In this document: positions 1 to 6,956 of the stretch, piece by piece | Numbering within the stretch: the first letter of the stretch is position 1 | Layout: each line of letters begins with the position of its first letter | Assembly (NCBI RefSeq): GCF_001612635.1 | Contig: NZ_BDAV01000012.1 | Location: forward strand, 186,001-250,000 | Reading direction: 5' to 3' | Source of the DNA: Nocardia africana NBRC 100379 | GTDB lineage: Bacteria; Actinomycetota; Actinomycetes; Mycobacteriales; Mycobacteriaceae | Length of the DNA stretch: 64,000 bases | The notes under the pieces: model-generated | The model's input: only the letters and a program-made list of their open reading frames with translations | Told to the model about the DNA's origin: nothing | The model's database searches: none | Position numbers and translations under genes: made by a program

Positions 1-1
1 C

Positions 2-172
2 TGGAAGCAAAACGCGGTGCGCGAGAGGGCTAGTGGCGGCGGCTCAGCGTCGCGATCGATGCCGATGGCGCAAGAGATAGTGCGGGCTTATAACCACGGT
101 CTGGGTCGTGAGGAGACTCTCGTGAGCGGTTGGCCTAAGAAGGCGCCATCCAAGGTGAAGGCCGCGTCGTAG
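2..172 (+). CDS. 3' end of a truncated unknown gene
   Basis: A reading frame is open from the window edge and stops at a TAG at 170-172, giving 56 residues of a C-terminus. The visible protein is basic and polar, ending in SKVKAAS, with no motif I recognise. The gene starts outside the window, so its function and even its reality are uncertain. It is on the same strand as the methyltransferase-like gene that follows after a 760 bp gap, and could belong to the left part of the integrative element or to the flanking chromosome. Confidence 0.35.
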   Translation, partial: WKQNAVRERASGGGSASRSMPMAQEIVRAYNHGLGREETLVSGWPKKAPSKVKAAS

Positions 173-932
173 GGCCCAGGCCGTCTATCCGACCGGACTG
201 CGCTTCCCTTTCACCCTCATACCTGGCGCCCTCAGCAGAAGATGACCGAGTCAAGGACGCTTCCCCTTGACCCGGTTGGCTGGAGCAGTCAATCGGGCAA
301 ATAAGGCGGGTGGAGGATTCCGCCGACACGTCGAGGTATCGCGGATGTCCGTAGGCATGCGCAGACTGCTGACATGTCTCCGTAGGCGTTCTGCCATGTC
401 TGGGGTTGTGCGCGTACCATGTGACAGCGTCGTGGCAACATTTGTCCCCACAGCTTGGGAGCCGCCGGTGGCAGCCGGCCAAACCCGCTGGAGGAGCGCT
501 CAGCTTGCCAAGGAGAGGTGCCGTCAAGTCAGGGCGAAAACCAAGTGAGAACCTGAGGGTGGCTGCATATCATGGGGCTCGGCTACGGAAGGCGACCACA
601 GCCGGTCGACTGAGCTGGAAGCCGGGGGATTCGGTCCTCGGGTGCGGGAGACCAGGCCGGGTACGGCAGACGGAGTGCCCAGCACTGCCACATCATTGCG
701 GGAAGTGGCCAGAGAGGAACAGCCGTCGTCACTGCGCCGCCCGCGCGGTACCGACGCGCCGACGCGCCGCGTGCGACGCCCCATCAGCGCGCGTTGCGCG
801 TCGCCGCGCGGCGGAGCCGCGCGGGCGGCGCAGCAGACGCGCCTTGATCCTCTATAGCCAAATTCGGCAACGACCCATGCAGGTGAGTGCATTTGCTCGC
901 CGAAACAGCCTGCGCGCGGACAGACTTGGAGC
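173..932. other. 760 bp stretch without a convincing gene
   Basis: Several overlapping open frames exist here on both strands, but none combines a ribosome binding site with a protein of sensible composition; all are arginine- and proline-rich, as expected from GC-rich non-coding DNA. The right third is extremely GC-rich and contains a perfect 9-bp hairpin with a GGA loop at 804-824. The only other structure is the leader of the gene starting at 933. The stretch may be a degenerate end of the integrative element. Confidence 0.5.
804..824. repeat. perfect GC-only hairpin (9-bp arms, 3-nt loop)
   Basis: CCGCGCGGC at 804-812 pairs with GCCGCGCGG at 816-824 around a GGA loop. No T-run follows on either strand, so it is not a classic intrinsic terminator. 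It lies about 110 bp upstream of the methyltransferase-like gene and could be a 5' structural element of its transcript or a remnant of a transcription end. Confidence 0.5.
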
Positions 933-1769
933 ATGGCTGAGCTTGCGCTGACGGCGGACCGTCGTGAAGAACTGGCCGGACTGTTGGGCGACGAACAGCG
1001 GCTTCGCGCAGAGTATCCGAAGGTGGCGGACTACCTCGACACAGCGCCGATGCTGCCGGGAACGGGGGACGACCAGGCCGATGCCGCGTTCGATTTGCGG
1101 CTCGTGCATTACATGACGGGCGGGCCGTCGACCAGCGCGAACCCATACTGGGACATCGTCGGGCCATCGGTGTCCGCACATGACGGGCGTCGGGTCGTGG
1201 ACGGTGGCCGGCCTCGAGGAAGCGCGCGACTGGGATTCGCGCAGACCATCTTGCAGGCCGCCTATGCGTACGCGATTCCGTCGCCGGAGACCGTGGCTTG
1301 GATGCATCAATTCTGCAATGGGCGTTCGGTAGTCGAGCTCGGAGCCGGCCGCGGCTACTGGGCTGCGCAGTTGGCGAGCGCAGGTCTGGACGTTGCGGCG
1401 TATGACTCGGAACCGCCGGATCGGTCCGAGAATCCGTCGTTCACTCGGGCCGAAGGCCAAGCGGACGTCTGGCTGAGCGTTGGTGATCTCGGGCAGTTCG
1501 CTGCGCGGTCGGTCGGCAGTGCCGATGAGGTTCTGTTCCTGTGCTGGCCGCCTGGTTGGGGCAACACGATGGCGTCGGAAGCGCTAGCGGCCTTCGAGGC
1601 CAACGGCGGTAGCCGCTTGGTCTACATCGGTGAGCCGAAGGGCGGAAAGACCGGCGATGACGCCTTTTTCGATGCGCTGAACTCGCGATGGAAGATCGAA
1701 TCAGAGGATTCCAAATTCGTCTCTTGGTGGAATCTCACCGATCGGGCTCAGGGCTGGGTCCGTCAATAA
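933..1769 (+). CDS. SAM-dependent methyltransferase-like protein
   Basis: The protein has 278 residues. The core carries a Rossmann motif I, VVELGAGRGYWAAQLA, near residues 133-148, followed by an acidic post-I residue in YDSEPP, which is the usual S-adenosylmethionine pocket. Further on there is LCWPPGWGNTMA, reminiscent of the (D/N)PP(Y/W) active-site loop of amino-methyltransferases, then a GEPKGGKTGDDAFF segment. The N-terminal 120 residues have no motif I recognise. The substrate is unknown. The ATG at 933 is used for lack of a better-supported start. The gene is monocistronic, convergent with the GntR gene, and separated from it by a strong hairpin. Its place at the left of an integrative element suggests cargo, which is inference. 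Confidence 0.7.
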   Translation: MAELALTADRREELAGLLGDEQRLRAEYPKVADYLDTAPMLPGTGDDQADAAFDLRLVHYMTGGPSTSANPYWDIVGPSVSAHDGRRVVDGGRPRGSARLGFAQTILQAAYAYAIPSPETVAWMHQFCNGRSVVELGAGRGYWAAQLASAGLDVAAYDSEPPDRSENPSFTRAEGQADVWLSVGDLGQFAARSVGSADEVLFLCWPPGWGNTMASEALAAFEANGGSRLVYIGEPKGGKTGDDAFFDALNSRWKIESEDSKFVSWWNLTDRAQGWVRQ

Positions 1770-1776
1770 AAAGAGA

Positions 1777-1810
1777 ACCGCCGGTCATCCATATTCGGAT
1801 GACCGGCGGT
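1777..1810. terminator. bidirectional hairpin terminator
   Basis: ACCGCCGGTCATCC at 1777-1790 is perfectly complementary to 1797-1810 around a 6-nt loop. An A-run precedes it (1768-1773), which reads as a U-run for the minus-strand gene. It separates the convergent methyltransferase-like and GntR genes. Confidence 0.8.
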
Positions 1811-1821
1811 CGCGCAGAGCC

Positions 1822-2514
1822 CTATTTTTCGGAGGCCGCTTCAAGCTCCGTTTTCAGGTTCATGCGGAAAACGAATGCGTAATAGCGATCCCTCGGATAG
1901 GACACATCCGAGACCATAATTACTCGTCCTGTGGCGGTGATGTAGCGCTGATGGACGGTCTTCACGAGGTCGCCGGGGGTGGTCTTCAGCCACTCCGCGT
2001 GGGAAGGCACCGGGATGCTGTCTGCCACCGTTTCCTCGAGCGTGGCAGCGTCGGACGTGTCCGCTACGTCGACGGGCTGGTAGCTGTCAGACACGGAAAT
2101 AGGCCGGCCATCTTCGCTGGCGCGAGTGACGACGTGGGTGACCTCTTCGCCGACTGCTACGCCAAGGGCATCGGCCAATGCTTCTGTGGCTGGCACCTTC
2201 TCCGTTGACCGGTCGATCTGAACCGTGCTGTCGGACTCGTTCGCGAACGTCACTTCCGGGTCCTCCATTTGACGTTCGGGCGAGATCCGGATCAGGTTCG
2301 GCCGGTCCGACACGAACACACCGCGCCTGCGTACAGACCGGACAAGTCCCTGACTCTGAAGCAGCTCGAGCGCCTTCCGGACAACGATGTCGGAGACGTT
2401 GTTGCGGGCGGCGATTTCCGAATAGCTCGGCAGCTGAGTTCCGGGCGGTAATTCTCCACCGCGAATTCGGCGAGCATATTCGCCCGCGATGGAAACGTAG
2501 GCAGGTTCCGCCAT
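1822..2514 (-). CDS. GntR-family repressor, KorSA-like
   Basis: The 230-residue protein has a GntR winged helix-turn-helix in its first 75 residues (IRGGELPPGTQLPSYSEIAA, then VVRKALELLQSQGLV) and a UTRA-type effector domain C-terminally (ATEALADALGV, then VSDSYQPVD and a final FRMNLKTELE). In pSAM2-type elements this protein is KorSA, which represses its own gene and the activator gene pra. The start chosen is the ATG at 2514 because GAAGGGA lies 9 nt upstream; an in-frame ATG at 2523 sits too close to that site. A CGTATACG palindrome lies 66 nt upstream and five more lie before the conjugation operon, which fits autoregulation and control of transfer. Confidence 0.9.
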   Translation of the reverse strand: MAEPAYVSIAGEYARRIRGGELPPGTQLPSYSEIAARNNVSDIVVRKALELLQSQGLVRSVRRRGVFVSDRPNLIRISPERQMEDPEVTFANESDSTVQIDRSTEKVPATEALADALGVAVGEEVTHVVTRASEDGRPISVSDSYQPVDVADTSDAATLEETVADSIPVPSHAEWLKTTPGDLVKTVHQRYITATGRVIMVSDVSYPRDRYYAFVFRMNLKTELEAASEK

Positions 2515-2579
2515 GAGGCTCATTCCCTTCAATTCGAAAATCACTAACGCGTAGGACTCGAAACGAGTGTAGCGCACTT

Positions 2580-2587
2580 CGTATACG
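2580..2587. promoter_or_regulatory. CGTATACG operator upstream of the GntR gene
   Basis: One copy of the 8-bp palindrome CGTATACG lies between the small membrane gene and the GntR repressor gene. It matches the five copies at 3180-3295. This is the expected position for autoregulation of a KorSA-like repressor. Confidence 0.6.
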
Positions 2588-2623
2588 TAAACGGGCGTTT
2601 CGTCGGACGGTGGCGAGGGGTAT

Positions 2624-2785
2624 TCATGTATTCGAATCTGTATCCGAATCAACAGCCTTCGGCTCGGCTCGGTTCGTTCGATGATCAGAGAGGCGACGCT
2701 CCGGCCAGTACACCACCACGCAATACACCCCGACCGACAGCGGCAGGACCACAAGAAGCAGTCCGAGGGTTCCCCAGGTGCTCAC
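2624..2785 (-). CDS. small single-pass membrane protein
   Basis: The 53-residue protein starts at a GTG whose bases overlap the TGA of the upstream gene (GTGA), indicating translational coupling. The sequence has one long hydrophobic segment at residues 5-27 (LGLLLVVLPLSVGVYCVVVYW), followed by a charged cytoplasmic tail. No family is recognised. It is the second gene of a short minus-strand operon ending in or reading toward the GntR repressor, so a role in maintenance or transfer of the element is likely but unproven. Confidence 0.65.
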   Translation of the reverse strand: MSTWGTLGLLLVVLPLSVGVYCVVVYWPERRLSDHRTNRAEPKAVDSDTDSNT

Positions 2786-3090
2786 CCCCGCCCCCCGCTC
2801 TGCTGCATCGGCCACCTCGCGAACGACAGCCGAGGTAAGACGGCCTCGACATCGGCTAGACCCATAAGGCTGTTCAGGGTGAGCGGGTCCAGATGGCTCG
2901 CCGAAGGGACGATCACCGCATCGACATCGGCCGTGCGGACTTGATCCGGTAACGGCAGCAACGAGCTCGCCGGCCATATGAGGGCATAGCCCAGATGCCT
3001 CGCTAGGCGCTGCACCTGGGCACGATCCCAGTCCGGCGCGACGGTGACATCGGGGTCGATCCACGCGAGAGCCGTAGGGCGAAATCTCAT
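2782..3090 (-). CDS. conserved AICE-type hypothetical protein
   Basis: This 102-residue protein has no diagnostic motif. Its central part (ARHLGYALIWP, then TADVDAVIVPSASHLDP) looks like a small alpha/beta fold reminiscent of the N-terminal half of serine-resolvase-like domains, but the catalytic region is absent. The ATG at 3090 is chosen because AAGAAGG lies about 8 nt upstream; the in-frame start at 3099 has none. It is coupled to the downstream membrane peptide by a GTGA overlap and is divergent from the conjugation operon across the CGTATACG operator region. Confidence 0.6.
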   Translation of the reverse strand: MRFRPTALAWIDPDVTVAPDWDRAQVQRLARHLGYALIWPASSLLPLPDQVRTADVDAVIVPSASHLDPLTLNSLMGLADVEAVLPRLSFARWPMQQSGGRG

Positions 3091-3179
3091 TGCGCACACC
3101 TTCTTGTCCCGTGATGCCGCGCGTGTCGATCGGTCAGCGAGCCGTCGACCGGCGGCGATAGCGTCTTTACATCGCTCAG

Positions 3180-3201
3180 CGTATACGAAGATACGTATAC
3201 G
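3180..3201. promoter_or_regulatory. paired CGTATACG operators, distal pair
   Basis: Two CGTATACG palindromes at 3180-3187 and 3194-3201 are separated by AAGATA, so their centres are 14 bp apart. The pair lies in the divergent region between the hypothetical gene at 2782-3090 and the Pra-like gene, nearer the minus-strand unit. It is a likely binding site for the GntR repressor. Confidence 0.65.
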
Positions 3202-3251
3202 GACAAGCCGCTCTAGTGCGCTGACCAGCAGATTTGATCTTTCTCGCCCTT

Positions 3252-3259
3252 CGTATACG
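3252..3259. promoter_or_regulatory. single CGTATACG operator
   Basis: An isolated CGTATACG copy followed by CAAACT, which resembles the AAACTA spacer of the proximal pair, but without a second intact palindrome at the 14-bp spacing. It lies 22 bp (centre to centre) upstream of the proximal pair. Confidence 0.55.
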
Positions 3260-3268
3260 CAAACTACC

Positions 3269-3297
3269 TTGTGCGTATACGAAACTACGTATACGAT
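3269..3297 (+). promoter_or_regulatory. promoter of the conjugation operon, overlapped by two operators
   Basis: TTGTGC at 3269-3274 and TACGAT at 3292-3297 are spaced by 17 bp and resemble a sigma-70-type -35/-10 pair. CGTATACG copies at 3274-3281 and 3288-3295, again 14 bp apart with the 6-bp spacer AAACTA, cover the spacer and part of the -10 box. Binding of the GntR repressor would block RNA polymerase. The Pra-like gene starts 66 bp downstream of the -10 box. Confidence 0.6.
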
Positions 3298-3362
3298 GAC
3301 TTCATCGCCGCTACCGAGTGAGGCGAGATTCGAAATCCCCCCAGACGCAAGGAGATTCAGTC

Positions 3363-3815
3363 ATGGCACTCAAGGATCTGCGTTTCAACGTCGCGTTCAA
3401 CGAAGCATTCGAGAAGGGCCTGGTCCTCGTCGGCGAGATCGAGCCGGACACCGAGTACAACCAGAACCGCAACGCTCCGGCCCGTCAGAAGGTCGACCCG
3501 GTGACCGGTCTGCGGCAGTGGAAGGCCACCGCGACCAACCCGGCCGAGACGAACCCGAAGAAGTCCAGCATTCAGGTGATCTTCCTGGCGGACGTGGCCC
3601 CGGTGCCCTCGACCCCCGAGGTGCTGCCCGGTATGCGCTCGATCGTGCTGGAGAACGTCACTCTTCAGCCGAAGGTCACCGGTCAAGGTGAGTTCAAGAC
3701 GCTCGGCTGGACCGTGCGGGCTACCGGTATCGCGGGTGACCACTCCGGCGCCAAGGTCCCCGCGGCCGATCCGGGTGCGGCTCGTCCGGCGCGTGGCGAC
3801 TCGAAGGCTGCGTGA
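3363..3815 (+). CDS. Pra-like activator of AICE replication, integration and excision
   Basis: The 150-residue protein matches the pattern I associate with proteins named plasmid replication, integration and excision activator in actinomycetes: an N-terminal MAL.. segment, VDPVTGLRQWKATA in the middle, PSTPEVLPGMRSIVLENVTLQPKV and a final WTVRATGI. In pSAM2 Pra switches on rep, xis and int and is itself repressed by KorSA; the operators in front of this gene fit that. The ATG at 3363 has AAGGAG 8 nt upstream. It is the first gene of the long + strand operon and overlaps the next gene by 4 bp. The family call is from memory of the pattern, so it is moderate. Confidence 0.6.
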   Translation: MALKDLRFNVAFNEAFEKGLVLVGEIEPDTEYNQNRNAPARQKVDPVTGLRQWKATATNPAETNPKKSSIQVIFLADVAPVPSTPEVLPGMRSIVLENVTLQPKVTGQGEFKTLGWTVRATGIAGDHSGAKVPAADPGAARPARGDSKAA

Positions 3816-4063
3816 TCGCCATGTCGTTCATCAACGCACACATCAGCAAGTTCGATGGCCTCGAGGCCGAGTACTGCCCCGCGCGTGACACCGCATTGGG
3901 GCCGGTGAAGGCCTCGGTGAGCGTGGAGATGAACCACGAGGCCATCGGGTATGCGCGGCTGTACCTGTCGATCGAGGATGCTCGCACCCTGGCTGAGCAG
4001 CTGCCGCAGATTCTGATGATGCACGACGTGGCGGAGCGTCTGGTAGCGGAGAAGGCTGCCTGA
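3812..4063 (+). CDS. small AICE protein of unknown function
   Basis: An 83-residue acidic protein with no recognised domain. The C-terminal half is predicted helical (LSIEDARTLAEQLPQILMMHDVAERLVAEK). A GTG at 3812 overlaps the TGA of the Pra-like gene (GTGA) with AAGG five bases before it; an ATG at 3821 is the alternative. Its stop overlaps the ATG of the DUF2637 gene by one base. Proteins of this size and place are common in AICE transfer operons, but no role is established. Confidence 0.65.
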   Translation: MIAMSFINAHISKFDGLEAEYCPARDTALGPVKASVSVEMNHEAIGYARLYLSIEDARTLAEQLPQILMMHDVAERLVAEKAA

Positions 4064-4680
4064 TGTTCACGCCTGAGCGGGGAATGCGTGCGGCGCGGGT
4101 GTTCGCGGTCCTGGTGATCGTGGGCGTCGGCGCTGCCGCGTTCCGGCTGTCGTTCGCCACGCTGCGGGATCTGGCCAAGCTGGCGCATATTCCGTCGTCG
4201 GATGCGTGGCTGTTCCCGCTGATCATCGACGGCACGATCGTTCAGGCCACCGCCGGCGCTTTAGTCCTCGCCAAATCCCCCGAACGGAAGTTCTTTACCT
4301 GGGTTCTTGTGGTCGGGGCGCTCGTGTCGGTGGCGGGCAACAGCATCCACGCCGTAGCTGCTGGCAAAGAGCTTCCGGCGTGGCTGTGCGCGATCGTCGC
4401 GGCCATCGCCCCGATATCGCTGCTCGTGGACACCCACGGGTTGGCGGTGTTGTTCCGTGCCGCTCAACAGAATCCGGCTCCGACCCCTGCCACTGATGTG
4501 GTGATGGCCGAGGCCGAGGAAGATGCCCCGGCCGCTGCGAAGGACAGCGAGCCTGCGGCGCCGGAAATCCCTGTTCCTGCGCCTGTGGTGCCGTCGGCGC
4601 CTGCGGTGGCGCATTCGATTCCTGTTTCTCGACCTGTGCAGCCGCCGTTGCTGCCGGTCTCTGTCCCGGTGGGGAGCTGA
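4063..4680 (+). CDS. DUF2637 membrane protein, Spd-like
   Basis: The 205-residue protein has about four hydrophobic segments in residues 1-135 (VFAVLVIVGVGAAAF; WLFPLIIDGTIVQATAGALVL; WVLVVGALVSVAGNSIHA; LCAIVAAIAPISLLVDTHGLAVL) and a Pro/Ala/Val-rich tail. The SSDAWLFPLIIDGTI and GNSIHA motifs are typical of DUF2637, a family of actinobacterial plasmid and AICE membrane proteins linked to intramycelial spread. The proline-rich tail is likely cytoplasmic and unstructured. It sits between the Pra-like region and the Tra motor gene, as expected for a Spd protein. Confidence 0.8.
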   Translation: MFTPERGMRAARVFAVLVIVGVGAAAFRLSFATLRDLAKLAHIPSSDAWLFPLIIDGTIVQATAGALVLAKSPERKFFTWVLVVGALVSVAGNSIHAVAAGKELPAWLCAIVAAIAPISLLVDTHGLAVLFRAAQQNPAPTPATDVVMAEAEEDAPAAAKDSEPAAPEIPVPAPVVPSAPAVAHSIPVSRPVQPPLLPVSVPVGS

Positions 4681-4686
4681 TCTGTC

Positions 4687-4986
4687 ATGGAAATCGGTAC
4701 CAGTGGCGCTGTGACCGTGGGTGTTATGGCCCTCGGCGCTACCGCTGCCGCGCTCGGTGTGGCTGGCTTGCTGGCCTTCGGCCCACGTCACGACGTGGCA
4801 CCGGCCGCTGTCGAACACAGCACCGGCAAACCGGGCTGCGTCATGTTGTGCGACGAACCCGCTCCGTCCGCCTCGGGCTCTTCCGGCTGCACTCTGTTCT
4901 GTTCCGAACTGGAATTGCCTCCGGTCAATGACCGCGGCTGCCAGTTGTTTTGCGAGCTGGAGGACTCCCCGGAGGGCCCGCAATGA
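4687..4986 (+). CDS. small membrane protein with three GC-x3-C repeats
   Basis: The 99-residue protein begins with a hydrophobic segment (residues 7-32) and then carries three spaced copies of a Cys motif: GCVMLCDE, GCTLFCSE and GCQLFCEL, at intervals of about 18 residues, in an acidic, Ser/Pro-rich background. The six cysteines in a G-C-x3-C pattern suggest metal binding or disulfide formation outside the membrane. I do not recognise the family. It lies 6 bp after the DUF2637 gene and overlaps the Tra motor gene by 4 bp (ATGA), so it is probably made with the transfer apparatus. Confidence 0.7.
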   Translation: MEIGTSGAVTVGVMALGATAAALGVAGLLAFGPRHDVAPAAVEHSTGKPGCVMLCDEPAPSASGSSGCTLFCSELELPPVNDRGCQLFCELEDSPEGPQ

Positions 4987-6329
4987 CTGTGGTGAACATG
5001 GTTCCCCTAGCCGCTTCAGCGGTGGGAGCGCTCGCGTTCATGACGTATCTCTTGCCCTGGGGGCGTCGTCCGGCCACGACTACTGCGGAGGGCTTCGCAC
5101 GGGAACTGGAAGAGGCTCCGGCGGTGTTGCGCCCGGCGGTGCTGTCGTTCGCCTCGCCCGCGCATTCACAGCTGATGTTCGCGTTGCTCAAGCTCGGCTC
5201 GCCGGAAACGGGATTCCCGAGTGTCGAGTGGTGGGACTACTCGCGTCATGGGCTGACGGTGGACCTGCTGATGGGTGCCGGCCAAACCCTGTCGGACTGG
5301 TCGAGTGAGGATGTCCGGTCCCGCATCGCCGATCACGTCGGCGCCGATCAGGTGACCGCAGAGTCTCCGGCTCCGGGCTGGGTGCGGCTCGAACTGCGAG
5401 TTCACGACACCCTCGCTGAGGCGGTGGTGACGGATATCGATCAGGGCACGGTGACGGCTGCGGGTGTGGATCTGGAAGCGGTCCCGGCGGGTGTGCGTGA
5501 GGACGGTACGCCGTGGCTGCTGCGAATCCTGTACTCGCACATCCTGATCGCCGGTGCAACCGGTTCCGGCAAGGGCTCGGTGCTGTGGTCGATCCTGGCT
5601 GGCCTGGGACCCGCGATCAAGGCGGGGTTCGTGGACGTGTGGCTGGCCGATCCGAAAGGCGGTGTCGAGTTCGGCGTGGGCGAAAACAAGCTGTTTGTCG
5701 AATTCGCCACCGACGCAACCACCATCCTCGCCCTGCTGCAAAAGGCAGTCCATGAGATGCAGGAACGGCAGGCCCGGATGCGTGCTGCCGGTCTACGCAA
5801 GATCGTGCCGACGCAGGACGAACCGCTGATCCTGCTCATCATCGACGAGGCAGCCGCGTTGTCGTCGTATGCCGAGCGGCAGGAACAGGAGACGTTCCGA
5901 CGCCTGACCGGCCAGTTGCAGTCTCAGGGCCGCGCGGTCGGGGTATCGGTGATTGCCGCGGTGCAGGACCCCTCCAAAGAGGTCATGCCCAACCGGCAAC
6001 TGTTCCCGACACGTATCGGCCTGCGGCTGGAGGAACCGACACAGGTCGCGATGATCCACGGCCAGGGCGCCAGAAACCGGGGCGCTTTGTGCGACGAAAT
6101 CCCCGAGGACACCCCCGGTGTCGGCTATGTCGGCGAGGACGGCAAGAAGGGGTTCGTCCGGGTCCGCGCCTACTGGATCACCGACGAGCAGACCAACGAA
6201 ATCGTCGAACGCTATTCCCCGGCCGCCGATGTCGACTTCGCCCCCGCTGAGGACTACAGCGGATTCGACCCCGACGACCTCGGCGAGGACATCCCCGGCG
6301 ACGGCTACACGGGTCCGGTGGCGGCATGA
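4983..6329 (+). CDS. FtsK/SpoIIIE-type DNA translocase (AICE Tra protein)
   Basis: This 448-residue ATPase moves double-stranded DNA between cells in AICE transfer. After a short N-terminal membrane segment (MVPLAASAVGALAFMTYLL) and a 160-residue linker domain comes the motor: Walker A GATGSGKGS near residue 196, DPKGG, and Walker B LILLIIDEAAA, then VIAAVQDPSKEVMPNRQLFPTRIGLRL, all typical of FtsK/TraSA. The ATG at 4983 overlaps the previous stop (ATGA); an upstream in-frame start at 4950 is unlikely. The long N-terminal transmembrane/TraB-N region usual in many AICE FtsK proteins is absent here and appears instead in the separate gene at 6953. Confidence 0.9.
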   Translation: MTVVNMVPLAASAVGALAFMTYLLPWGRRPATTTAEGFARELEEAPAVLRPAVLSFASPAHSQLMFALLKLGSPETGFPSVEWWDYSRHGLTVDLLMGAGQTLSDWSSEDVRSRIADHVGADQVTAESPAPGWVRLELRVHDTLAEAVVTDIDQGTVTAAGVDLEAVPAGVREDGTPWLLRILYSHILIAGATGSGKGSVLWSILAGLGPAIKAGFVDVWLADPKGGVEFGVGENKLFVEFATDATTILALLQKAVHEMQERQARMRAAGLRKIVPTQDEPLILLIIDEAAALSSYAERQEQETFRRLTGQLQSQGRAVGVSVIAAVQDPSKEVMPNRQLFPTRIGLRLEEPTQVAMIHGQGARNRGALCDEIPEDTPGVGYVGEDGKKGFVRVRAYWITDEQTNEIVERYSPAADVDFAPAEDYSGFDPDDLGEDIPGDGYTGPVAA

Positions 6330-6631
6330 AGCGCGGCATGGTCACCGAAAACCAGCTGGCAATCTACTGCGACAGCTGCGGCGACCTCTACACCGACGCC
6401 GACGGGGAATCGATCTGTTTCGACTCCAGCCACCAAGCCGCCTCCTATCTCGCGATCGGTCGCGACGGCTGGCTCTACGACGGCGACCAGATCACGTGCG
6501 GCGGCTGCCGGATCACCGCCGAATGCGACACCCACGGCCACCGGTTCGCCCGGTCGTCCGAATCTCGATCGACCTCCCTCCGCTGTGACCGCTGCGGGGC
6601 ACCCGACAACGAACAGGAGAACCCGAAATGA
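6326..6631 (+). CDS. small zinc-ribbon-like protein
   Basis: The 101-residue protein has several paired cysteines: CDSCGD near residue 15, CGGCR near 58, CDTHGH near 67 and CDRCG near 88. The pattern suggests one or two zinc ribbons. No named family is recognised. It overlaps the Tra gene by ATGA at the start and the next small gene by ATGA at the end. A role as an accessory DNA-binding protein of the element is plausible inference only. Confidence 0.7.
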   Translation: MKRGMVTENQLAIYCDSCGDLYTDADGESICFDSSHQAASYLAIGRDGWLYDGDQITCGGCRITAECDTHGHRFARSSESRSTSLRCDRCGAPDNEQENPK

Positions 6632-6801
6632 GCGACCACACCAGCGAATACGACAACGTCATCGACCTTCACGCGCGCCGTCGCTGCCAGCTCGAGGCTC
6701 GCGGACTCGATCCGGTCGGGATCGCGGTCAACATCCTCGCCGAAACCGGGACGGTATTCGGGCACGGCTACGACCCCGACGGCGGGGACTGGGCCGCATG
6801 A
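6628..6801 (+). CDS. 57-residue AICE protein, unknown function
   Basis: Begins MSDHTSEYDNVIDLHARRR and ends GYDPDGGDWAA. It is acidic at both ends with a central predicted helix. ACAGGAGA lies 8 nt upstream of the ATG, which overlaps the previous stop as ATGA; its own stop overlaps the next ATG in the same way. No homologue is recognised, but the tight coupling, the ribosome binding site and the unbroken frame make it a credible gene. Confidence 0.6.
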   Translation: MSDHTSEYDNVIDLHARRRCQLEARGLDPVGIAVNILAETGTVFGHGYDPDGGDWAA

Positions 6802-6956
6802 ACACGAAAGAACCTGTGCCTCAGGTGAATCCGATCGTGCAGGCGGCATCCGATCAGGTCCGGAAAGCGAAGCGGCGCAAGGCGAAAGTCCTTCCCGCCG
6901 GCTGTGAGTGCCCCGGACAGCCGGGGTTGTTCGACGAATCCGAGGTGAAGAAGTGA
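6798..6956 (+). CDS. 52-residue basic AICE protein, unknown function
   Basis: Begins MNTKEPVPQVNPIVQAASDQ, followed by a strongly basic stretch (VRKAKRRKAKVLP) and an end with CECPGQPGLFDESEVKK. The basic centre could bind nucleic acid. The start overlaps the previous stop (ATGA) and the stop overlaps the GTG of the next gene (GTGA). No family is recognised. Confidence 0.6.
   Translation: MNTKEPVPQVNPIVQAASDQVRKAKRRKAKVLPAGCECPGQPGLFDESEVKK

Noticed and set aside
1..930. A left attachment site repeating the 3' end of tRNA-Arg
   Set aside because: No run matching the T arm and acceptor part of the tRNA (10848-10880) was found in this stretch or elsewhere up to 10.8 kb.
173..932. A retron or CRISPR-like RNA locus in the non-coding left region
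   Set aside because: There is no reverse transcriptase or cas gene, and no regularly spaced repeats; only a single GC-rich hairpin is present.
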